DNA of 15,159 nt from assembly GCA_937890045.1 (NCBI GenBank), contig CALBXV010000638.1, positions 1 through 15,159 of the forward strand. The letters are read 5' to 3'. Under the pieces are notes generated by a model, which was not told where the DNA came from, searched no databases, and saw only the letters and a program-made list of their open reading frames with translations. Origin of the DNA: an uncultured archaeon. GTDB lineage: Archaea > Thermoproteota > Nitrososphaeria > Nitrososphaerales > CALBXV01. Within the stretch, counting starts at the first letter, position 1; each line of letters opens with the position of its first letter. Positions 6,564 through 14,203 of this stretch are shown here, piece by piece. A program made the position numbers and the translations under genes.

Positions 6564-6847
6564 GAGGATTTAGTGTTTTTTGGATAGTGAAGCTCCATTA
6601 ATAAGTGACAATAGTGGATTACTTTCCTAACATCATCTTCTCCACCCTTCTGATGGTGTCTTGTTATGTATTTAATTATGTTTCCTTCACACCAACCAAG
6701 ATTATTCTTGACAATATATTCGATGGGCTGGATGCTCATCTCTTTATAATGGTTCCCACCTATCTGTTTATCTAAAGCTGTGTCAGATTGTTTTTCTTTT
6801 GTTAATGATGAAGGTTTTGGATACATAGGATCTTCAGGGTATTTCAT
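6560..6847 (-). CDS. DUF3310 protein (SaV-like)
   Basis: This 95-residue protein carries the DUF3310 signature: QIGGNHYKEM at 28-37, QPIEYI at 40-45, GNIIKYITRH at 55-64, KGGEDDVRKVIHY at 67-79. The first 25 residues are a poorly conserved, proline-rich lead. DUF3310 proteins are widespread in phages. They are often labelled nucleotide kinase by similarity to T7 gp1.7, which phosphorylates dGMP and dTMP, but this short protein shows no P-loop. A role in nucleotide supply would fit its place just before nrdJ, but it is not shown by the sequence. AGAAGGGA lies about 10 bases before the ATG, and only 6 bases separate it from the upstream gene. Confidence 0.85.
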   Translation of the reverse strand: MKYPEDPMYPKPSSLTKEKQSDTALDKQIGGNHYKEMSIQPIEYIVKNNLGWCEGNIIKYITRHHQKGGEDDVRKVIHYCHLLMELHYPKNTKSS

Positions 6848-6853
6848 TTTTTT

Positions 6854-7285
6854 TTAATCCCTTCTGTTCATCTCTAAATTTAATTCGTTGATCAAAACAT
6901 TAATACGACGACGATGGAATGGAATATCTTTATTGATAATTTTCTTGACAATTCTACGAAGATAATTGTGATCGGTATCTACTAAGGTACATATCTGAGA
7001 TAGATCATCAACATGTTCTTCGTTAAAGAACCATTCAATAGCTTCCTTTCTATTCTTAGTAACATCTTTTGGTTCATTCTTTTTCTCTATTTGAGTTGCA
7101 TCTAGTATAGCTTGGTAGATTACAGACAAGAACATAAGTTTCTCAGGACATGGCTGTGTATTCTTAGATAAGAATGTAGTTAAAGTACTACTTCCTATGC
7201 TGGTGATAGAAGAGTATATCTCGTTAGAAATAATATCCTTATTATATACTACGTATGTTTTCTTTTGTTCTTCCTGTTTTGTCAT
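6854..7285 (-). CDS. Hypothetical helical protein, possible DNA-binding (HTH-like)
   Basis: I do not recognise this 143-residue protein with certainty. The segment EAIEWFFNEE (81-90) followed by LSQICTLVDTDHNYLRRIV (95-113) resembles a short conserved arrangement in phage proteins, in which a WF/WL helix precedes a helix-turn-helix-like unit with a conserved Cys and a 'D-x-x-x-LRR' helix. The C-terminus is very basic (HRRR at 124-127, NRRD at the end), which would suit nucleic-acid binding. The start at 7285 overlaps the endonuclease I gene by 44 bases and lacks a strong ribosome site; the next Met (residue 51) would remove a third of the protein. A regulatory or replication-accessory role is only a guess. 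Confidence 0.65.
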   Translation of the reverse strand: MTKQEEQKKTYVVYNKDIISNEIYSSITSIGSSTLTTFLSKNTQPCPEKLMFLSVIYQAILDATQIEKKNEPKDVTKNRKEAIEWFFNEEHVDDLSQICTLVDTDHNYLRRIVKKIINKDIPFHRRRINVLINELNLEMNRRD

Positions 7286-7946
7286 TCGTTCTAACTTTGT
7301 GTACTAATAATTTACATTCTTTAAGCAACTCATCCCTCTTAAGACGAGCTTCAAATAGGTCGTGGGTATGTAGAGATCTAATTTTCTCTCTTTGACCAGC
7401 AGCCTCTCTAACATCTACAGGCCAATTAAACCTGAAATAAAATGTCTGATAGCCGTTTCGTGTTGAGAGATAAAGATAACTATGTTCTATGTCAAAAGGA
7501 ATCCTTCTTTTATCTGAAGATATTATTTTTTTCTTCTCCTCATTCCACTGCTCATCTTCTTTATTAATATTATTACAATTTACTTTTTTTTTCTTCGTTA
7601 ACCATTCATCTGGTATTTTATTTTCAGCCCATTTAAAACCATGTTGATCACACCAAAATCCGTATGATGTTTTAGAGGTCTTGTTAAGTTTCTTATTAGC
7701 GTTCATAAAAACAAATCTTATATCAATAAGTGGGTGTTGTTCTTTGATAAGCTTGTGCTTAGTTCTATCACTTGGTTTAAAATATCCCTTAAACTCTATA
7801 TAAAAACCATAGTCAACAAGATAAAAATCTGGTAAGTATGTCTTACTGACAACATACGGTATTCTATTTGGCTCATACTCAAATTTTATTTTAGCATCTG
7901 CTAATACATCTGCAAATTCTTTTTCTGCTTTACTTCGGTAGGTCAT
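7242..7946 (-). CDS. Endonuclease I (Holliday-junction resolvase) with extra C-terminal domain
   Basis: Residues 1 to about 118 match the T7 gp3 endonuclease I family, which cuts branched DNA and junctions. RSKAE has candidate catalytic E8, KFEYE follows at 21-25, PDF has D40, IEFKG has E51 and K53, and KHKLIKEQHPLIDIRFVF and SYGFWCDQHG then fit T7 gp3 in order. The four active-site residues correspond to T7 E20, D55, E65 and K67. T7 gp3 has 149 residues; this protein has 234. The extension has a lysine-rich linker (about 117-148) and then a compact segment (about 156-215) with YFRFNWPVDVRE, REKIRSLHTHDLFEA and a helix. That pattern resembles the DUF6538/arm-type DNA-binding domain at the N-terminus of tyrosine recombinases. 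It overlaps its neighbours by 17 bases (upstream) and 44 bases (downstream). Confidence 0.85.
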   Translation of the reverse strand: MTYRSKAEKEFADVLADAKIKFEYEPNRIPYVVSKTYLPDFYLVDYGFYIEFKGYFKPSDRTKHKLIKEQHPLIDIRFVFMNANKKLNKTSKTSYGFWCDQHGFKWAENKIPDEWLTKKKKVNCNNINKEDEQWNEEKKKIISSDKRRIPFDIEHSYLYLSTRNGYQTFYFRFNWPVDVREAAGQREKIRSLHTHDLFEARLKRDELLKECKLLVHKVRTNDKTGRTKENIRSI

Positions 7947-8403
7947 CTAGGTTCTCTATCTTAATATTATAACAGTCGGCTCTGCATACGTAGCCCTCAT
8001 CTCTTTCGCCCCTCTTCATAAAGGTAGCTTCCTCAAAGAACTTTTCCTTTTTCATCATACCTAGTATCCATACCTTAGAGAAGTTATCCATAACCCTAAC
8101 AAAACCATAGTAATCACATGCTTGTTTAATATTAGAGGAAGCTACCGTACAATTATAATGAGGTAATGGTTTTACTGTGGTTCTTTTTGTCTTTACATCT
8201 ACCTTAGATTTATCTTTAAGTACTATATCATAGTCATAGGTATGAACAAGTTTTCCTTTGACAACCGAATTAAACATAAGCTCTCCTATAAAACCAGCCA
8301 AACTTCCTTGTCCTTTGGTTATAGAATTATTTAATACACCTAATTCATCTGATAGTTTTCTAGCTTTATTGATAACCTTAGATGGAATCTCTAGTTCAAT
8401 CAT
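7930..8403 (-). CDS. Putative PD-(D/E)XK nuclease-like protein
   Basis: This 157-residue protein has a motif order compatible with the PD-(D/E)XK nuclease fold: a helix with GFIGELMF (E41), a strand YDYDIVL with D59, and DVKTKRTT with D69-V-K71. After these, FVRVMD and VWILGMM look like core strands. Four cysteines (85, 96, 140, 144) are scattered and do not form an obvious cluster. Uncharacterised proteins with this E...D...DVKT arrangement occur in large numbers of marine phage genomes beside recombination genes. The substrate is unknown; DNA end processing or host DNA degradation are reasonable guesses. Its ATG overlaps the TGA of the Cas4-like gene (8400-8403), so the two are probably translated together. 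Confidence 0.65.
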   Translation of the reverse strand: MIELEIPSKVINKARKLSDELGVLNNSITKGQGSLAGFIGELMFNSVVKGKLVHTYDYDIVLKDKSKVDVKTKRTTVKPLPHYNCTVASSNIKQACDYYGFVRVMDNFSKVWILGMMKKEKFFEEATFMKRGERDEGYVCRADCYNIKIENLDDLPK

Positions 8404-9323
8404 GACAACGATAACTCCTCAATATTTTTGTTTGGTTCACGCTCCACATGTGTAAGATAACGTTTACCGCTTTTATATTTAAATACTCTTATACCATTAC
8501 CAGAGTTAGCATCTTCCCAACATTTCTTTTTGTAGTCACAATACATACACCCGATTCTAAGTTTCATGTTACCACTTTCACCATCTGGTTTAGCATCATA
8601 ACAACGTTCTGGCGGGTGATCGTTGTGTATTATCTCTTTAACTTCTGCAAGCCTCTTACTAAAATCTATCATCTCAAGTGAATCTACATTAAAGACATGC
8701 ATATGTCCATTTACTTTATTCATCACAATAAAAGCAGCCTCATCTTCTCCATCAGCATAGCCAGATATCTGTGCTATATATCCAAACGGATCATCCTGAT
8801 ATAGTTTACCACTAACAAACTTATTGAACGAATGTGGTGATGCTGATTTAACATCTACCACAATACCATCAACCTTTCCATCCATATGTCCGGTAACACC
8901 ATCAATGATTTTTTCTTCTTGTTGGGAAGATACTTCATGACCAGCTGTCTTAATAAGTAGGAACACCAGCTGTTCAATCATGTGACCAAACATAAACTTG
9001 ATACGTGTGGAGGCATGAAGCTCTTCAGCTTTATGTGGCATATTGTATTGGTACCATAGTTGTCGGTTAGGTTTACCAACACTGGAGAATCTAATAGCAT
9101 CTTTAGATTTATGTTCTGATTTTACAAAATTATCACGTATAGAATCTAGTATGTTATCAGCAAATTCCTTAAGGTCATTTTCTGATGGCTGTATATTATT
9201 TGTAAAGACATCTTTAATATCATCTATTAATAAATCTAATTTACCCATGTTATTATTCATAAAAACCGGAGAGACTTCAGCTTTATGTTGCTGGATTATC
9301 CCCCCGGTTCTTATTCCTTTCAT
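8400..9323 (-). CDS. Cas4/RecB-like PD-(D/E)XK exonuclease
   Basis: This 307-residue protein looks like the Cas4-like exonucleases that replace T7 gp6 in many phages. Residues 110-117 (FMFGHMIE) match the family's GHxxE helix. GHMDGKVDG at 145-153 supplies the active-site Asp, VVDVKSAS at 155-162 supplies D157 and K159 of the (D/E)XK pair, and Q185 in YIAQISGY fits the QxxxY motif. Four cysteines near the C-terminus, C241, C259, C262 and C268, could bind an iron-sulfur cluster. The usual first cluster Cys, near a CPRKLWY motif, is absent: the sequence is KPNRQLWY at 84-91, so C241 may take its place. It probably digests DNA ends during replication-linked recombination. It starts three bases after SSB ends. 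Confidence 0.82.
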   Translation of the reverse strand: MKGIRTGGIIQQHKAEVSPVFMNNNMGKLDLLIDDIKDVFTNNIQPSENDLKEFADNILDSIRDNFVKSEHKSKDAIRFSSVGKPNRQLWYQYNMPHKAEELHASTRIKFMFGHMIEQLVFLLIKTAGHEVSSQQEEKIIDGVTGHMDGKVDGIVVDVKSASPHSFNKFVSGKLYQDDPFGYIAQISGYADGEDEAAFIVMNKVNGHMHVFNVDSLEMIDFSKRLAEVKEIIHNDHPPERCYDAKPDGESGNMKLRIGCMYCDYKKKCWEDANSGNGIRVFKYKSGKRYLTHVEREPNKNIEELSLS

Positions 9324-9326
9324 ATG

Positions 9327-9806
9327 TTACTCAAATGGAACTTCTATAGCTTCAGTAGGAGTATTAGAAACAAATCCAGTTTCCTCTTCAAAATCATCTT
9401 TTGGAATGTATTCCACAAGATTTAGAACCTGAACTCCTTTAAGGATTCCTTTAATCCCACTACGTGCATTGTTTCCTAAAGTATAGGTCCATTCATATGG
9501 ATAGTAAGCTACCTTTACAACCGAACCATTACCAATTAGTGTTCCAGACATATCATTTTTCTTTGCATCAATTAGTCGTGGTTTAGGTAATTCAGTACCA
9601 TCTTGCATGAATTTATCTTTAGTAAACGTAACGAAAGTACCGCGATCATCATCTTTGTTCTTGACCGGGATACCTTCTTCTTCCATTAGAGCAACACCCT
9701 TCTTATCCAACGATAGATCAATAGACCAACGTGGTTTATTAGCATCGAACATATTGGTTGCTCTATCTAACTTAGCCCAATAGGCTTTTCCTTTAATTAT
9801 AGACAT
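9327..9806 (-). CDS. Single-stranded DNA-binding protein (gp2.5-like)
   Basis: This 159-residue protein fits the phage SSB family related to T7 gp2.5. The N-terminus GKAYWAKLDRAT and the segment KPRWSIDLSLDKKGVALMEE resemble the first strands of the family's OB fold. VVKVAYYPYEWTY and KGILKGVQVLNLVEYIPK follow as the late strands. The C-terminus is an acidic, flexible tail (about 136-159) ending VPFE, with an aromatic residue next to the end, as in T7 gp2.5, whose tail contacts polymerase and helicase. It lies between polymerase and the Cas4-like nuclease, the expected place. AAAAGGAAAA lies just upstream of the ATG, and the 45-base gap before it (9807-9851) is nearly pure A and T with no stem visible. 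Confidence 0.85.
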   Translation of the reverse strand: MSIIKGKAYWAKLDRATNMFDANKPRWSIDLSLDKKGVALMEEEGIPVKNKDDDRGTFVTFTKDKFMQDGTELPKPRLIDAKKNDMSGTLIGNGSVVKVAYYPYEWTYTLGNNARSGIKGILKGVQVLNLVEYIPKDDFEEETGFVSNTPTEAIEVPFE

Positions 9807-9851
9807 AGTATTTTTCCTTTTTTATATATTTATATTTATTAGTGGATATTT

Positions 9852-11522
9852 TTAGTGTGTATCACTCCAGCTTGATCCTATCTTGTAGTTGGAATCAAGT
9901 GGACAGTTTAATTGTAGTTCCTTCTCCGTCTGTTTCAAAGCCTCTTGTGTTATTATTCCAAGTTCTTCTGCTTGGTTTTTTCTAACCTCAAATTGAATCT
10001 CATCGTGTATGTTTGCTACTGGTAAAGCATCTATATTTTTACGATGAACTTCTTTCATAATTTGTATCAACCAATCCTTACAGATGATAGCCCCACCACC
10101 CTGAATGAGAACATTAAGTACCGAATGTAAACTCCTGATGTGAAGGTAACGTCCATCCAAAGCTCGTAGCTTCCTGTTCTTTCTAGCACAAACATCAACG
10201 CTTGTCAACAATTTTTGGAGAGCCGGTACATTTCCCAAGAATCTATCTCTTACTACCTTTGCTACTACCAGATCTTTGTTCAAGATCTTCGCTATTTTAT
10301 AAGGACCAGCTCCATACATTAAGGCATATATAAAAGTCTTTGCTTGATCTCTAGTTGAAAGACCAGCAAGCTCTTGATTTATGGTGTGTACATCACCGTT
10401 TAAGATTTCATCTATATATTTTTGATCTTTCATATAGTGAGCAAGTACACGAAGCTCTAAGGAACTGGCATCACATCCCAATAAAACATAGTTGTTCTTA
10501 TCTTCAACAGTCCAACAGTTTCTACAATCTTTTCCGAATGGGGAATGAACAGATGGTGTCTGTGCTACATTAGGATTGTTATGGCTACACCTTGTAGAAA
10601 TAGTTCCTAATGTTCTAACTCTACCATGTATTCGTGAAGTACTAGGATCACAAAACTTAATCCATGACTTAATCTGTGCTGACCTCTTCTGTAACAAGAG
10701 ATATTCTTTACATAGTTTTGCTTCAGGAATATCTTCTATACTATCTAGTACTACCTCATTAACTATAACGTTTCCCTTTACAGTAAAATCAGTAGGTATC
10801 CACCCTAAATTTTGTAAGTGTTTACCTATTTGTTGTCTTGAGTTAGGATTAAATGGTATCTCTTTTGTCTTTGTTTTAAGCTCAACTATAGTGGGAGGAA
10901 AAACTTCTTTTAATTGGTTACTTATTTTAATAGAAGCATCGGTTATCTTAGCCAATAATAGTGTGGCTGCAGGAAGATCAAAATAAAATCCGTTTTCTTC
11001 CTGTTTATCTATAAGATGTCTGAACAGATGTTCACGTTTTATACTATCTTCTGAGAACTTAGCGAGTTCTTTTTCATTTTCTGTTAGGTAGGTATATAAT
11101 TTATGGGTAAGCTCTACATCATTCTGACAATATTCAACCAGTTCATTACTAAACACATCAAAATTATCCATCTCTGTCTTGGGATAATCTAGTCTTAAAC
11201 CCCACATCTTTAATGAATGACCACCATCACGAACAGGGTTGGCTAGTTGAGACATGATTAGTGTATCTATAGTTCTGTTTATGGGGTGGGCATATCCAAG
11301 TAATTTCTTAATAACCCTAAGATCAAAACTAATAATGTTATGACCTATAAAGAATAAATCTTCTTTTTTACAGTAATCAATAAAAGAATCATAGTTATTG
11401 TTAGTAAATGTTAAAACCTTTCCAGAATCAAGTTCCTTACAGACAATACAATATATAGTAGTAGCATCTGGATAAAGATTATCGGTTTCTATATCTATAA
11501 TAACTTTGTTATTCAAAGTCAT
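9852..11522 (-). CDS. DNA polymerase, family A (T7-like, compact)
   Basis: Replicative polymerase with 3'-5' exonuclease and polymerase domains. In numbering from the ATG at 11522 (556 residues) the exonuclease has D10 and E12 (IIDIETDN), D67 (HNIISFD) and D135 (YCQNDVELT). Motif A is D351-ASSLELR, motif B is R391-DQAKTFIYALMYG, motif C is H507-D508-E509. Aligned to E. coli Pol I, the position 762 residue is Tyr (Y399 here), as in T7. It is about 150 residues shorter than T7 gp5 (704), and the thumb region lacks an obvious thioredoxin-binding insert. The frame is open to an ATG at 11552, but the exonuclease motif sits close to the start in T7, so 11522 is preferred. Neither start has a strong ribosome site. 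It overlaps the helicase gene by 14 bases. Confidence 0.92.
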   Translation of the reverse strand: MTLNNKVIIDIETDNLYPDATTIYCIVCKELDSGKVLTFTNNNYDSFIDYCKKEDLFFIGHNIISFDLRVIKKLLGYAHPINRTIDTLIMSQLANPVRDGGHSLKMWGLRLDYPKTEMDNFDVFSNELVEYCQNDVELTHKLYTYLTENEKELAKFSEDSIKREHLFRHLIDKQEENGFYFDLPAATLLLAKITDASIKISNQLKEVFPPTIVELKTKTKEIPFNPNSRQQIGKHLQNLGWIPTDFTVKGNVIVNEVVLDSIEDIPEAKLCKEYLLLQKRSAQIKSWIKFCDPSTSRIHGRVRTLGTISTRCSHNNPNVAQTPSVHSPFGKDCRNCWTVEDKNNYVLLGCDASSLELRVLAHYMKDQKYIDEILNGDVHTINQELAGLSTRDQAKTFIYALMYGAGPYKIAKILNKDLVVAKVVRDRFLGNVPALQKLLTSVDVCARKNRKLRALDGRYLHIRSLHSVLNVLIQGGGAIICKDWLIQIMKEVHRKNIDALPVANIHDEIQFEVRKNQAEELGIITQEALKQTEKELQLNCPLDSNYKIGSSWSDTH

Positions 11523-13119
11523 CGCTCTGTGTCTCATCAAGACTAGCATCATTCATATCTAATTCAGTCAATCTTCCTGTATCTTTACTCCACTGTAATA
11601 ATACAGCCGGACCAGACTCACCTGAGAAACGGTTCTTCAGAACTCTTATCATGGTTCTGTTTCTTTCTGTTTCATTTAATGCCTGTGTGTTTCGTTCAAG
11701 AGCATAGATCATATCAGGTAACTGAGCAAGACTATGACTACCCCTGAGTTGATTGAGGCTGATGTTTGCACCTTCCTCATGACCGGTACCTTGTGGTCTA
11801 CTGAGGTGAGAAACAACAATCATATGAATCCCTAACTCCTGCACCAACACCCGAAGCTTGACCATGATATCATCAATAGCTTTACGTTCATTAAGGGTGT
11901 CATAAATGATCATAGATATATGATCAATAACTATGTACTTACAATCTAATCCTTTTACCATGTATCTAACTCTGGTCATGAGATTAGTAAGAGATGAGTT
12001 ACCGAAGTGGTTCCAAAAAACTACCTGATTAAGATCGTTAAGAGCTTTAAGGGCTTTCTTCTTATCATCTACGGTCCAATCTTTATCACCGGGAGTATTA
12101 ATATGAAATTTCTTAGAAGCTTCAACAGATAATATACCTAATCCTGTCTTGGTTACGTTCTCTTCAAGAAACAAACAACCAATATTGTTATCTGTCTTTT
12201 TAATTATATAGTGAACAAGCTCACGCATAACACTGGACTTACCTATACCACTACCTGCTGTAATAAGAACAAGCTCTCCCATTCTCATACCATAGGTGAG
12301 TTCGTTTAGTCCAGCCCACGGATAAGCAAGACTCTTAACTTCTTTATCTTCGAGTAAGAGATGAGCTATATCAGGGCCATATACAATTCCTTCAGGTGTA
12401 TATGTCTTAGCATTCCAGAAATCCTTAACAAACTCTTGGGCTTGTCCTGCTTTGAGATACTCGTTGGCATCCTTTAAGGACATATACATTATCTTACAAG
12501 TACCGGGTTCAAGAAGATTAGCTACTTCTTTAGATGCTTTCTGGCCCTGCTCATCACTATCAAAACATAGAACGATGTTATCGAATGTATTGAGATAATC
12601 AAGGTTATATTTGATCTCATTAGCAGCAGAAGCAGAACCATTTCTTACGCTTAGTACGGGCCACTTACTTCCTAACATTTGGTAGGCAGATAAACAATCT
12701 ATTTCACCTTCGGTTATGGTTATATATTTACCACCTTCCTTAAAGAACTTCTGTCCGAAGAGTTCTGTTTTCTTTTTATCTCCTTCAGAATAGAATGTTT
12801 TATGTTCAACTACTCTTACTTTATTTGATATATGTTTACCTTCTTTGTTGTAGTATGGATATAGATGAACCTCTTGGTTAGATCTATTTATTCCAACCTG
12901 AACATTATATTTCTTACATGTTTCAAGTTCAATGTTTCTATCTGGTATTGATTGGTAGGTATATCTTTTTTGTGTCATTGGTTTATTACCACTGTCTGTT
13001 GATTTATGATATACGTGACAAGAAAAACAATAGGTGTTATCTGGATATATAGTTAATGCATCACTACTACCACAATCAGAACATGGTAGATGTGATTTAA
13101 GTGGTTCTTGTTCTATCAT
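11509..13119 (-). CDS. DNA primase-helicase (T7 gp4-like)
   Basis: This 536-residue bifunctional replisome protein makes RNA primers and unwinds DNA as a ring. A zinc-binding domain has C13, C16, C31 and C34. The Toprim primase has TEGEID at 136-141 and DSDEQG at 187-192. The RecA-like helicase has Walker A GSGIGKSS at 289-296, LEE at 318-320 as the catalytic Glu region, Walker B YIVIDH at 395-400, VVSHLSRP at 435-442 and QLRGSH at 457-462. The C-terminus is acidic (LDETQSDDFE), with Phe beside the end, much like the tail that binds polymerase in T7. Its ATG overlaps the stop of the upstream gene (13116-13119) and its end overlaps polymerase. Length and domain order match T7 gp4 (566). Confidence 0.93.
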   Translation of the reverse strand: MIEQEPLKSHLPCSDCGSSDALTIYPDNTYCFSCHVYHKSTDSGNKPMTQKRYTYQSIPDRNIELETCKKYNVQVGINRSNQEVHLYPYYNKEGKHISNKVRVVEHKTFYSEGDKKKTELFGQKFFKEGGKYITITEGEIDCLSAYQMLGSKWPVLSVRNGSASAANEIKYNLDYLNTFDNIVLCFDSDEQGQKASKEVANLLEPGTCKIMYMSLKDANEYLKAGQAQEFVKDFWNAKTYTPEGIVYGPDIAHLLLEDKEVKSLAYPWAGLNELTYGMRMGELVLITAGSGIGKSSVMRELVHYIIKKTDNNIGCLFLEENVTKTGLGILSVEASKKFHINTPGDKDWTVDDKKKALKALNDLNQVVFWNHFGNSSLTNLMTRVRYMVKGLDCKYIVIDHISMIIYDTLNERKAIDDIMVKLRVLVQELGIHMIVVSHLSRPQGTGHEEGANISLNQLRGSHSLAQLPDMIYALERNTQALNETERNRTMIRVLKNRFSGESGPAVLLQWSKDTGRLTELDMNDASLDETQSDDFE

Positions 13120-13715
13120 CGGAAAGATAATCCTCTAATAGCTGCTTCAAGATAAATAACACGTTCATTATATAGATCTAAGTCTAAGCCTTCTATATAT
13201 TTATGTACTCTATACGATCTATTAATCAAGGGGGTAATACGAAAGGGAATAAAGGCAGGAAACACAACCATATCACCCGGTAACATATCTACCTTTGCTT
13301 CCATCCCATCTAGGTTTATTAATTCACAATTCCCACCAGAAGTATTCTCTGAATTGTCATTTAACTTACAGATACAAACTAGTTTCTTTTCCTTTTGATG
13401 TATACCTATTGGTTTAGGTTCATCACCATAATATCTAACCATGTTGTTCCAGTATTCGTGGTGTATATCTCTGTTGTCTGTATCGTTATCTATTCTAAAT
13501 ATATTTATGTACTCTATACGATCTATATCAAAGTACCAATGATTGTTTTCATTTACTTCCTTAACTACTCTTTTAATTTCCTTACCCATATTTGATTTAG
13601 GTGGAAGACTATACAAAGACTTATCTGTAATCATACTATCTACAATAAGTTTGTTACGTTCCTTTTCATCAAGAAAGTTTTCATATAGGTACATTATTCT
13701 TTTCATTATAGTCAA
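13116..13715 (-). CDS. 2OG-Fe(II) oxygenase-like protein lacking canonical metal ligands
   Basis: This 199-residue protein keeps the outline of the 2-oxoglutarate/Fe(II) dioxygenase double-stranded beta helix: GIHQKEKKLVCICKLN (103-118), SGGNCELI (126-133), MLPGDMVVFPAFIPF (144-158), and RSYRVHKYI (166-174), where an Arg could bind 2-oxoglutarate. Active members need a His-x-Asp...His triad. Here the region of the first pair reads HQK (106-108), and the expected distal His is replaced by Phe (F158, in IPFRI). The protein may therefore be inactive as an oxygenase, or the fold assignment may be wrong. A TTG at 13715 has AAAGGAAAG at good spacing and overlaps the Dam stop (TTGA); the ATG at 13706 is the alternative. 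Confidence 0.55.
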   Translation of the reverse strand: MTIMKRIMYLYENFLDEKERNKLIVDSMITDKSLYSLPPKSNMGKEIKRVVKEVNENNHWYFDIDRIEYINIFRIDNDTDNRDIHHEYWNNMVRYYGDEPKPIGIHQKEKKLVCICKLNDNSENTSGGNCELINLDGMEAKVDMLPGDMVVFPAFIPFRITPLINRSYRVHKYIEGLDLDLYNERVIYLEAAIRGLSFR

Positions 13716-14200
13716 GTCTTTCCTTTCATTCTTATTAGTTTCCCATTGAGGTTACTATCACTTATAGCTTGAACATTATTTTCTCCGTAAGCTACTAAAC
13801 AAGATGGTGCATTGGCACTTTGACCTTGCTCTCCTGATACATAATAAAATTTAATTCTACCTTTGAAAAAAAATACCGCATCAGCTTTATCCCACACTTG
13901 TTCATGAAACCCTATAGTTTCTGTTCGTGCAAATATTAAAGTCATACCGTTACCATGATTAGATAATTTATCTAACCACTTAAATGTTTCTTTACCATAA
14001 GGGGGGTTACACCATACTCTACCGTACCATTTTTTAGTAAATCCATTATCAAGTTTATTATAATGTTTTTTTGCGGTATCCCAAGGTCTGTTGATTGGTG
14101 AACAAGGGTCTAAATCAAACTCACCTAATGACTTAATTATCTCAGGCGGAGTTAACCACTCATCATTATTATTAATATTAATATTAAAATCTTTACTCAT
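13712..14200 (-). CDS. Phage DNA N6-adenine methyltransferase (Dam-type, PF05869-like)
   Basis: This 162-residue protein has the hallmarks of the short phage Dam family: DEWLTPPEII at 13-22, FDLDPCSP at 28-35, WCNPPYGK at 63-70 (the NPPY catalytic motif of N6-adenine methyltransferases) and FFFKGRIKF at about 109-117. It transfers a methyl group from SAM to the N6 of adenine in DNA, which often protects phage DNA from host restriction. The recognition sequence cannot be read, and no restriction enzyme gene is nearby, so it is probably an orphan protective enzyme. Near its N-terminus there is a run of Asn and Ile (NININNN). Only three bases separate it from the membrane-protein gene upstream, and only a weak AAAGA precedes its ATG. 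Confidence 0.85.
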   Translation of the reverse strand: MSKDFNININNNDEWLTPPEIIKSLGEFDLDPCSPINRPWDTAKKHYNKLDNGFTKKWYGRVWCNPPYGKETFKWLDKLSNHGNGMTLIFARTETIGFHEQVWDKADAVFFFKGRIKFYYVSGEQGQSANAPSCLVAYGENNVQAISDSNLNGKLIRMKGKT

Positions 14201-14203
14201 TCT

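Noticed and set aside
11522..11552. Upstream ATGs at 11552, 11549 and 11537 for the polymerase
   Set aside because: They add ten residues with no family similarity, lie deeper in the helicase gene, and have no better ribosome site; 11522 places the exonuclease motif near the N-terminus as in T7.
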